Below, in pieces: positions 6,893-13,476 of a DNA stretch of 35,558 nucleotides. The DNA is from Candidatus Woesearchaeota archaeon (GTDB lineage: Archaea; Nanobdellota; Nanobdellia; Woesearchaeales; UBA9989), in the NCBI GenBank assembly GCA_013329045.1, contig DUKZ01000017.1:1-35558 (forward strand), given 5' to 3'. The notes beneath the pieces were generated by a model that saw only the letters and a list, made by a program, of their open reading frames with translations, had not been told where the DNA came from and did no database searches. The translations under genes and the position numbers were made by a program. Position 1 is the stretch's first letter, and each line of letters starts with the position of its first letter.

Positions 6893-7855
6893 ATGATGCG
6901 GAAAATCATGAAAGTTGGGCCGACAACTCTTGTTGTCTCACTCCCCAGCAACTGGGCAAAGCAGTTCAAGCTCAAAAAGGGGAATGAGCTCATGCTTGAT
7001 ATCCAGGGAAATTCCCTTCGGGTCTCTGCGCTGGGTGCTGTTGAGCCAAAAGAGGCAGTTCTTGATCTTCGAGGGCATGATCACCTCCTTCACTTGCTTA
7101 TCAGCAACCTGTATAAGGTGGGGTACAAAAAAATCACTATCAGCTTTATCCCGGAGAAGACTATCTGGCACCGTTACCGAAAAATTACTCATCTTGATCT
7201 CATCAAAAGCCTTGTTGACCACCTGACCGGGATGGACATTGACGAAATGAGAAAAACAAGGCAAGGAAGCATCATTATTCTTAAAGAAAGGGCACAGCTC
7301 TCATCTGAAGAATTCTCCCATGCCTTTAACAAGCTTTTCTTCCATCTTTCAAACCAGGCAGAACAGGTATCGATGCATTTCAAAGGAAGACCAGTAAGCC
7401 GGGAAGAAGTAAGGATGATGGAACGCCTCATCAACCAGGCATCGGATTTTTGCCTTCGGATTTTGAATACGCAAGGATATCATGATTATATGAAAACAGC
7501 GATTGTTTTTAGCCTTGTCACAAAGCTAGAAGAGATCGGAGATGAATACTTCAATCTTTTCTTGTATGCAGACCAGAAGAAGGTGAGACTGGATGAACGG
7601 CAAATAGCACTTTTGCTCTCCATTAACCAGCAGATAAAAGATATTTATTTGCTTGTCAATAAATTCAGTGATGGAGCGTATGATGCGTTTAGCGAACGCA
7701 TTGTCAAACACTTTGCGCAATTTGAGGAAATAGCGGAGAAGAACATCACAAAAGAACAGCTGCGCTGCTGCTTCTTTATTTATTCCATCCTGCAAAAATG
7801 CAGGGATTTACTGGAGACGAGCCTTGCAATCAACCATGAGAAATTTTCCCCATGA
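6893..7855 (+). CDS. AbrB/SpoVT-type DNA-binding domain fused to PhoU-like domains
   Basis: The N-terminal 50 residues (MMRKIMKVGPTTLVVSLPSN then WAKQFKLKKGNEL) form an AbrB/MazE-type swapped-hairpin DNA-binding domain. The remaining 270 residues are helical, with two PhoU-like helical-bundle repeats. Archaeal genomes encode such AbrB-PhoU proteins, often annotated as phosphate-uptake regulators. The ligand here is unknown. The ATG at 6893 is chosen because the TATA is 24 bases upstream and the AbrB domain begins exactly there. The stop overlaps the start of a hydrogenase-type protease (ATGA), tying this regulator to hydrogenase maturation rather than to phosphate genes. A paralogue lies at 12529. 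Confidence 0.78.
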   Translation: MMRKIMKVGPTTLVVSLPSNWAKQFKLKKGNELMLDIQGNSLRVSALGAVEPKEAVLDLRGHDHLLHLLISNLYKVGYKKITISFIPEKTIWHRYRKITHLDLIKSLVDHLTGMDIDEMRKTRQGSIIILKERAQLSSEEFSHAFNKLFFHLSNQAEQVSMHFKGRPVSREEVRMMERLINQASDFCLRILNTQGYHDYMKTAIVFSLVTKLEEIGDEYFNLFLYADQKKVRLDERQIALLLSINQQIKDIYLLVNKFSDGAYDAFSERIVKHFAQFEEIAEKNITKEQLRCCFFIYSILQKCRDLLETSLAINHEKFSP

Positions 7856-8229
7856 AAATCTATGTTTTTGGCAATCCCTTCATTGATGAAGACAACATGG
7901 CATATCTTGTTGCGAAGAAGTTGGATATTCCAGGGATCGAGTTTGTCTATTGCAGGTCACCGGAAGTGTTAATTGAATCAGGGAAGGATTTGGTGATAAT
8001 GGACGTTGTTGCAAATACGGATAAGGTTGTGATGATTGATGATATTGATCTATTGCACCAGTTCTCTTTATTGTCCCTGCATGACTTTGACCTGGCATAT
8101 TTCTTGAAATTGCTCAAAAAAATGGGGAAAATAAAGACGGTGAAAATCATCGGGGTGCCACAGAAAGGAAAAGTTGAAGAGATCGTAAAAGAAGTTGCCC
8201 CTTTGCTGTCCTCCTTTAACTCATCGTAA
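7852..8229 (+). CDS. hydrogenase maturation protease, HycI/HybD-like (peptidase M52)
   Basis: M52 proteases cut the C-terminal peptide from the [NiFe] large subunit after nickel insertion. This 125-residue protein shows the family outline: an N-terminal strand with FGNPFIDEDN (acidic metal ligand), IMDVV (central Asp) and SLHDFDLAYFL (the His region), then a strand ending KIIGVP. It is shorter than bacterial HybD (about 160) but close to archaeal forms. It overlaps the AbrB-PhoU gene by four bases. Its likely target is the hydrogenase alpha subunit at 19579-20850, which still has a C-terminal extension. Confidence 0.78.
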   Translation: MKIYVFGNPFIDEDNMAYLVAKKLDIPGIEFVYCRSPEVLIESGKDLVIMDVVANTDKVVMIDDIDLLHQFSLLSLHDFDLAYFLKLLKKMGKIKTVKIIGVPQKGKVEEIVKEVAPLLSSFNSS

Positions 8230-8270
8230 TGCTGATGAGGTAGTGAAATTTATTTTTATTGGGTGGCTTC

Positions 8271-9719
8271 CTAATGCACCGTGAATCTTGTAGTAATATA
8301 GGGTGAGGTTAATTGACCCCCTAATTCACTTGATGCATAAACATCTTTAAGGCTGACCAGAGACTCAAGGAAGGCGCTAGATACACTATTCCTTGGCATG
8401 CCTCTAATATCCAGCTTAGTAAGATTACTAAGGCTTCTCATGGTTGATGGCAACCCCTGAAGATCATTCTCAGCAACTTCACAGGTCTTTAGCTGTTGAA
8501 AATTTCCAATAGCATCACTCAGCAAGGATATATCGTTCTTATTCAGATAAAGCTCTTCTAAACATCGCAGATTATAAAAGGTGTCAGGAAGGTAATAGAG
8601 ACTATTATTTGAACCATTGAAATAATTTAGAATCAAAAGGTTACCTACAGATTCGGGCAAGGTATCAATCTTATTGTTCTCCACGTTTAATTGCACTAAA
8701 CTTACTAAACCTCCAATCTCCGGTGGGAGCCTTGTTAACTGATTATTCCCTAAAGATAATCTTTTGAGCAGTTTTAGCTGGCCGATAGTACCGGGCAATT
8801 CTGTGAGTTTATTTCCTCCGAGATAGAGACTTTCTAAATGAGACAGCTCGCCTATCCAGTCAGGAAGTTTTGTGAGCCCAGTCTCCCTGCAATTGAGAAC
8901 GCCTAAGTCTGTACATTTTCTGACTGCATCAGGTACTGTTCCAAGGTCCCCGAATCCGTTTAAGTCCAATGAGGTGATATGATTATTTTCAACGCGGTAT
9001 GACCTGAATTGAACGGGATCCTGCCCAAGGTAGGCACACAATTCTTCTAGAGCCCCGTACTCTGCCCCTGTGATCTTTCCCCAGCGGCTGTAATAGAGTT
9101 GATCAGGGCTGTAGTTGTGGTCCCTTGCTACCTCACCTCGAGGATATCCTGGGTGAGGGCGGGCTGGTACTGCACTTGGTGATGATGGCTGTTGATCAAG
9201 AGTACTCACAATAGCCGTTTCACTCTTCACCTCTGCCCCATGCCCATGAACGTACTTTACTGCTTGAATACCTCCTATAACCAAAGCAGCACCAAGTCCA
9301 AGAGTAATTCCGATCTTTCTCCAATCATAATAATCCAGGGAATCAGAAATCCTTTCTCTCGTTGTTGGCTGAGACCTCTGATTCATTGCTGCTATGCGCT
9401 TCTGTTGTATTCGCCTCATCTCTTCATATGGCAAAACAAGGTCCTGGTCCTGCAGGTTACCAATATGAGACCCTTCACTGTTTGTTTGTTGAATAATAGA
9501 ATGATAGCGAAGACCAAGATCAAAGAGAGATGCTGGGCACTCATCCCGTCTGAATACTGAAGGTCCATGGTAAGATGGATGCTCCCTAATCTCCTGCTCT
9601 AAGCGCTTTATTTCCCGTGCTCTTGTCTCAATATCCCTTCCGGTCACTGAGCGTGGACTTCTTGCATCCATGGTGTACCTGTCTAATCTTGTACCTGCTA
9701 GTGGTTCTCGTTCGTCCAT
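8271..9719 (-). CDS. membrane-anchored leucine-rich-repeat protein
   Basis: A 482-residue protein with a charged, partly coiled N-terminal region (1-130), one membrane helix (about 136-157, ITLGLGAALVIGGIQAV), a Pro/Ser-rich linker, and about nine leucine-rich repeats of 23 residues (about 245-441). The repeats follow LxxLxLxxNxLxxLPxxIGxL, the type found in plant intracellular Ras-group LRRs and many bacterial effectors. With no signal peptide, the topology is open. The ATG at 9719 begins one base after the stop of the coiled-coil gene (TAAG ATG), so a further upstream start is rejected. It is the last gene of the leftward cluster. A recognition or scaffolding role is likely from the LRRs, but the partner is unknown. 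Confidence 0.75.
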   Translation of the reverse strand: MDEREPLAGTRLDRYTMDARSPRSVTGRDIETRAREIKRLEQEIREHPSYHGPSVFRRDECPASLFDLGLRYHSIIQQTNSEGSHIGNLQDQDLVLPYEEMRRIQQKRIAAMNQRSQPTTRERISDSLDYYDWRKIGITLGLGAALVIGGIQAVKYVHGHGAEVKSETAIVSTLDQQPSSPSAVPARPHPGYPRGEVARDHNYSPDQLYYSRWGKITGAEYGALEELCAYLGQDPVQFRSYRVENNHITSLDLNGFGDLGTVPDAVRKCTDLGVLNCRETGLTKLPDWIGELSHLESLYLGGNKLTELPGTIGQLKLLKRLSLGNNQLTRLPPEIGGLVSLVQLNVENNKIDTLPESVGNLLILNYFNGSNNSLYYLPDTFYNLRCLEELYLNKNDISLLSDAIGNFQQLKTCEVAENDLQGLPSTMRSLSNLTKLDIRGMPRNSVSSAFLESLVSLKDVYASSELGGQLTSPYITTRFTVH

Positions 9720-9720
9720 C

Positions 9721-10692
9721 TTATTCCTCGTAGCTTTCAAGGAATACATCGAGTGTGTCCCTTGCAGCATGTTCTACTTTTTCCCGAAGAGAAGCTGCTC
9801 TGCTGACCATTCCCTCGCTCTCGCTGAATTGAGAAAGGCCCTGAGTAACAATGCTCAATGGTATTGTGATGTTGGTGTAATACTCAATCTCCTGGATTGT
9901 GCTCATGATGCGCTCTTGGGCAATACTGATCAATCGTTCGATTCGATGAAGGTCTTCGAGAATTTCCTGGCGCTTTGCCCCATATGGTGCGACAATTTTG
10001 GTGACATATTCTATTTCTCTTGTGCATCCAGCAATCTGACGCTCAATACCCTGTCTCCTCAGGCGAAACTCTCCATTTACTGCCGGAAGCCTGGACTCTC
10101 CCATGAGAGAACTAAATTGCTCTCGAACCTCTGGGCTTTCAAGATCCTGTCCTATATCCCTTTGCTCCTGGAGCAGCCTTTCAATCTCGATTTCTCTTGA
10201 TTCGTAAATCTCCCAGACAATAAGGAGGCGCCGGCTGAGAAGTTCACGGAATCCATAGAGGTGCTCGTATTGCTCTTTCCACTGATCCCGAAAAGCGATT
10301 AATGGACCAAGCGTCCTTTCAAGATATGCATGGTATTGTCTTGCCAAGGACGCGTTTCTCTCTTGTTCAGCACTCTTTTTTTGGGCGAGCCTCCTGCTTG
10401 CGGGAAAGAAACGCAGCGTTGCCCTATCACACGCATATCCTATCCTTGCCCAAAATGATTCTTTTGGCTCGGCAGGAATATCTGGAAGATGAATCTCTGG
10501 TTTTGCTGGAACACTTCCCTCTGGAGGAATGAATGGCACTACTGAGTATCCTTCCTGCTCTTCAAGATCATACAGTACCTGTCTTGCATCAGGACCCAGC
10601 TGCTGCTTATCAGTAATTGGAATTACTCCTGCAGATTCCACAATCTGGCGAAGGCCGTAGTGTTCAAAGCGTTGATAGATATCTCGTTCCAT
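9721..10692 (-). CDS. coiled-coil protein of the LRR cluster, function unknown
   Basis: The 323-residue product is mostly amphipathic helix. After an N-terminal 80 residues with Pro-rich stretches, a long region from about 100 to 290 is rich in Glu, Arg and Gln with few Gly or Pro, suggesting coiled coils. There is no signal peptide or obvious membrane helix. No enzymatic motif is seen. It sits between the membrane-anchored repeat protein and the LRR protein with a 1-base and a 15-base gap, so they are co-transcribed. A structural or bridging role is inferred only from shape and context. Confidence 0.65.
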   Translation of the reverse strand: MERDIYQRFEHYGLRQIVESAGVIPITDKQQLGPDARQVLYDLEEQEGYSVVPFIPPEGSVPAKPEIHLPDIPAEPKESFWARIGYACDRATLRFFPASRRLAQKKSAEQERNASLARQYHAYLERTLGPLIAFRDQWKEQYEHLYGFRELLSRRLLIVWEIYESREIEIERLLQEQRDIGQDLESPEVREQFSSLMGESRLPAVNGEFRLRRQGIERQIAGCTREIEYVTKIVAPYGAKRQEILEDLHRIERLISIAQERIMSTIQEIEYYTNITIPLSIVTQGLSQFSESEGMVSRAASLREKVEHAARDTLDVFLESYEE

Positions 10693-10707
10693 TGGTGTTT
10701 CCCATCA

Positions 10708-11421
10708 TTATTGGCCAGGAGATGGTCCTTGGGGTGTTGTTGTTCCTTGGCTTTGGGATGGTCCTTGGGGTGGTGTTATTCCTTGGCTTGGGGATGGTCC
10801 TTGAGGTGAGGCTGCTCCTTTGTTTGCTTCTGCTACCCTTTCCTCCCACCATTGTCTGAGCCGATCTGGGGAGTATTCCTCTTTTGCCTGCTCCCAATTC
10901 TGCCTTGTCAGATCTGAATATTTTTGGCCAAATGAAATCGCATCAGAAGTTAGGGAATTGAGCGCTTCGAGCAACACATCAGTACCAGCATCAACGATAA
11001 TATCAACTTGGTTTTCTCTTGGCAACGCTTTGATCTCTCCGTCAATGAATACGGTTCTTTTTTCAAGAGGCATTCCCTGCAGCATTTCATGCCCCACTTG
11101 GTGCTGCACTTCTGCTGGCATTCCCTGATATGCTTTGCTCGCGATGACTCTTCGCTCTTCTGGGGTTGTGTTGGAGACTACATAATCAATACTCCCTGTT
11201 CTTGGACCATTTAGTCCCTGGAAAATCTCTACCCGTGCACCTGTTTGTGTCTGTTTGAGGACCGGCAATGAACCATTATACTGTACGACAACCCTTTGTG
11301 CTGGCTCAACTTTCCTGATGTGTTGCTCAATTGATGGACCAGCAAGATATCCAGTTCCAGCTCCTCCAAGATAAACAGCTGTCAGAACAGCAGCATACCC
11401 GAAAATTTTTTTTGCTCCCAT
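10708..11421 (-). CDS. single-pass membrane protein with a Pro/Gln/Ser repeat tail
   Basis: A 237-residue protein with an N-terminal membrane helix or uncleaved signal (residues 5-28, FGYAAVLTAVYLGGAGTGYLAG), a folded middle region and a low-complexity C-terminal tail made of a 12-residue repeat (QGPSxSQGxTxP). The ATG at 11421 has a strong ribosome site, AAAGGAGG, eight bases upstream. No family is recognised. The tail could be an extended, exposed linker. It is part of the leftward gene cluster that starts at 12409. Confidence 0.65.
   Translation of the reverse strand: MGAKKIFGYAAVLTAVYLGGAGTGYLAGPSIEQHIRKVEPAQRVVVQYNGSLPVLKQTQTGARVEIFQGLNGPRTGSIDYVVSNTTPEERRVIASKAYQGMPAEVQHQVGHEMLQGMPLEKRTVFIDGEIKALPRENQVDIIVDAGTDVLLEALNSLTSDAISFGQKYSDLTRQNWEQAKEEYSPDRLRQWWEERVAEANKGAASPQGPSPSQGITPPQGPSQSQGTTTPQGPSPGQ
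10721..10810. repeat. 36-bp tandem repeat inside the tail coding region
   Basis: GATGGTCCTTG recurs at 10721, 10757 and 10793, a strict 36-bp period that encodes a 12-residue Gln-Gly-Pro-Ser unit. The third copy is partial. Such repeats vary in number by slippage, so the tail length may differ between strains. Confidence 0.8.
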
Positions 11422-11439
11422 GATTTTTTCCTCCTTTTT

Positions 11440-11823
11440 TTACCACTCCCTTCGCAGTAGCTCATATTGACCTGGATCAAATCTCGTAGGCTCTGTAAGC
11501 CTCATAGGCTCTATTCTTGGTAGGTCATATGTTCTCACCTCAAACTGTGAAGGGTCAAACCTTTGCAATTCCACTTGCGGCAGGTCAATCTTTGGCAATT
11601 CCAATTGGAATGGCTTGTATGCCGGGTTTGCTGGATCGCTTAATGGCAGTAGTGGGGTGCCTATTTGGTTTTGATAGCCACCTGGTCCCCTTTCTGGCAT
11701 ATACCCTGCTGGTTCCCGGTACATGTAATCTCTATTTCCCTCATCATTGATTGTTGGTCCGAGAGGGTTTGCATACCCATCTGTACTTATTCCCGGCCCG
11801 AGTGGATTCACGAATCCGTCCAT
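11440..11823 (-). CDS. Pro/Gly-rich low-complexity protein, function unknown
   Basis: The ATG at 11823 gives a 127-residue protein. The N-terminus carries a repeated GFVNPLGP/GYANPLGP unit. The rest is rich in Pro, Leu, Arg and Gln, with spaced DLPR, DLPQ and FDPxQ elements. It has no Cys, membrane segment or recognisable fold and is probably extended or disordered. It lies 18 bases before the next gene of the cluster, in the same direction. A structural or linker function is possible. No function can be assigned. Confidence 0.6.
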   Translation of the reverse strand: MDGFVNPLGPGISTDGYANPLGPTINDEGNRDYMYREPAGYMPERGPGGYQNQIGTPLLPLSDPANPAYKPFQLELPKIDLPQVELQRFDPSQFEVRTYDLPRIEPMRLTEPTRFDPGQYELLRREW

Positions 11824-11890
11824 GTTGTTTACCTCCAAGCAGCTCCTGCTTTGATTACTCTTTGTTCACACCTTTATGATTTCGAAATCT

Positions 11891-12409
11891 TTACTCAGTC
11901 GCTCTGCTCTTTCTGTGAAGATAGCCCAGCACTCTTGCGCCAAAGTCTAATGTTCCTCTGCAAGGCCCTCTTAGGAATGGATGCTCTTCTACAATTCCTG
12001 CTAGTCTTTCTCCTAGCCCTCCATAATATGCATTGACTAATTTTCTTCCACATGTGTGGTGTTGCAGGTATGCATCCCTAAACCAACGGTACAAATCGAC
12101 TTCCGGGGCATGTGGGTTTTGGTAGACTGCAGTTGCGACAAAACAACCGGAGCTTTCTGCCTGATTTCTTTCTGCATAGGTGGGTTCTCTTCCGAGCCCT
12201 CCAACAGGGCCTTCCCAAATTTCTAATTGCCCATCATTATTTCTGGCAGACCATGTGGGTCTCCTTGTCGAAGGATTGCCGTTGTATGCAGAGAAACTTT
12301 CACCCTCCCCAAGGGTCATTGCCCTTTGTACGATTTCGAAAGGAATTCCGCTCTCCTGGCTAATGCTTGCCACGCGAAGGCTTTCGCTATCCTGCTCTGT
12401 TTGTCTCAT
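11891..12409 (-). CDS. CFI-box domain protein, first gene of the LRR cluster
   Basis: The 172-residue product has an N-terminal variable half and a C-terminal CFI-box-like domain. That domain opens with SSGCFVATAVYQNPHAPEVD, continues with LYRWFRDAYL and ends near GRKLVNAYYGGLGERLA and HPFLR. This pattern (C-F-I/V-A-T-A-x-Y, then RxFRDxxL, then GRxLVxxYY) is known from CFI-box-CTERM proteins, whose function is not established. The TATA at about 12445-12458 and a GAGGGTGATG ribosome motif precede the ATG. Four genes follow in the same direction with short gaps. The AbrB-PhoU gene diverges upstream. Confidence 0.72.
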   Translation of the reverse strand: MRQTEQDSESLRVASISQESGIPFEIVQRAMTLGEGESFSAYNGNPSTRRPTWSARNNDGQLEIWEGPVGGLGREPTYAERNQAESSGCFVATAVYQNPHAPEVDLYRWFRDAYLQHHTCGRKLVNAYYGGLGERLAGIVEEHPFLRGPCRGTLDFGARVLGYLHRKSRATE

Positions 12410-12444
12410 TGCTCATCACCCTCTTACCTATTGATTGAGAAAAA

Positions 12445-12508
12445 TATATATACTTTATTCAATTATAATTGTTATAATAATTACTTTTACAAAAGGTTTT
12501 TATATATG
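12445..12508. promoter_or_regulatory. divergent promoters with a central inverted repeat
   Basis: A leftward TATA lies at about 12445-12458 and a rightward TATA (TTTTTATATA) at about 12499-12508, the latter centred 26 bases before the ATG at 12529. Midway, ATTATAA-TTG-TTATAAT (12462-12478) is a perfect 7-bp inverted repeat with a 3-base spacer. It is a plausible operator for a dimer, perhaps the AbrB-PhoU product itself (inference). Confidence 0.5.
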
Positions 12509-12528
12509 TTCAGTATATACTTTTATTT

Positions 12529-13449
12529 ATGATAAGAAAAGTAAATCTTGTTGGGCAAAATACGCTCACAATTTCCCTGCCGAGCAAGTGGGTAAAACAT
12601 TATGCCATAACAAAGGGCGATGAATTAGATATTGCTGAGAGAGGTGCAATCCTTGAAATATCAACCAAAAAAAGTTCTCCTAGGAAAGGAAAAGAGCTGG
12701 CTGTTGAGGGGATAGACCATTCAATTCTTCGCTATTACATCAGATATCATTACCGGAGCGGGGTTGATCGGATCACGATTAGGTTTCGGGATCCACATAT
12801 TATGTATTATCGTCTTGGCAGAGAGGTTGACCTTCGTGAGATCATTGCCTTGGAAGTCAACTTATTGATGGGCATGGAGATTATTGATCAGACCAAAAAC
12901 TCATTTACCATCAAGTGCATGGTTAAGGAGGAGATTGATGACTTTGATGATTTCCTTCGAAAGTCACTCATTTTGATCAAAGAGTCATTCAATGACCTCT
13001 CCGGTTTTCCTGGTGGCGCGCTGCTTTCTACCCATCATGATGCCCTTACCCGGTTCATCAGCTACTGCATCCGGCTTCTCAACAAATTTGGGTATAAAGA
13101 TTACCAAAAGACTATCTTTTTACACTCAATGCTAGAAGCGTTGGAAACGATCACTGACATTATTGATGAGATTGCCCGGCATGTTAATACAAACACCCGC
13201 TCCTTGAGCAAGCCACTAAGACAGGTGATGAAGGATTTTGCCGTGTATTTTTCTTCTTTTTCTGATTTTTACTACAAATTCTCTCTGAAAGGTGCAGTGC
13301 AGCTCCAAACGGCTAGGGTTGACCTCTATAAAAAGATGCATACGGCTGCGGCTTCTGAAGAAGAGAAGAAAATTATTTCCTATTTAGAGATCATCCTTGT
13401 GGTGATGAGGAATAGTATTGGAGTGAGAATTGGGCTGGAGGATGGATGA
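12529..13449 (+). CDS. second AbrB-PhoU fusion regulator
   Basis: A 306-residue paralogue of the protein at 6893. Residues 1-50 form the AbrB/SpoVT-type DNA-binding hairpin (MIRKVNLVGQNTLTISLPSK then WVKHYAITKGDEL). The rest is a helical PhoU-like region with conserved stretches such as LIKESFNDL and KFGYKDYQKTIFL. The TATA 26 bases upstream supports the ATG. It stands alone between the leftward LRR cluster and the kinase gene, both reading away from it or toward it. This makes local regulation of the accessory block plausible but unproved. Confidence 0.76.
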   Translation: MIRKVNLVGQNTLTISLPSKWVKHYAITKGDELDIAERGAILEISTKKSSPRKGKELAVEGIDHSILRYYIRYHYRSGVDRITIRFRDPHIMYYRLGREVDLREIIALEVNLLMGMEIIDQTKNSFTIKCMVKEEIDDFDDFLRKSLILIKESFNDLSGFPGGALLSTHHDALTRFISYCIRLLNKFGYKDYQKTIFLHSMLEALETITDIIDEIARHVNTNTRSLSKPLRQVMKDFAVYFSSFSDFYYKFSLKGAVQLQTARVDLYKKMHTAAASEEEKKIISYLEIILVVMRNSIGVRIGLEDG

Positions 13450-13476
13450 CAGAAAAATTGGATTATTCACAAACAG

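Noticed and set aside
9192..9560. 122-codon open frame on the plus strand
   Set aside because: It runs antisense through the well-supported LRR gene (membrane helix and N-terminal region), has an unlikely composition and no promoter or ribosome site.
9936..9960. T-loop-like GTTCGATTC suggesting a tRNA
   Set aside because: It is inside the coiled-coil gene and no acceptor, D or anticodon stems can be formed around it.
10617..10859. 80-codon hydrophobic frame across the 36-bp repeat region
   Set aside because: It is the antisense reading of the Gln-Gly-Pro-Ser repeat tail and the start of the coiled-coil gene, and appears only because of the repeated sequence.
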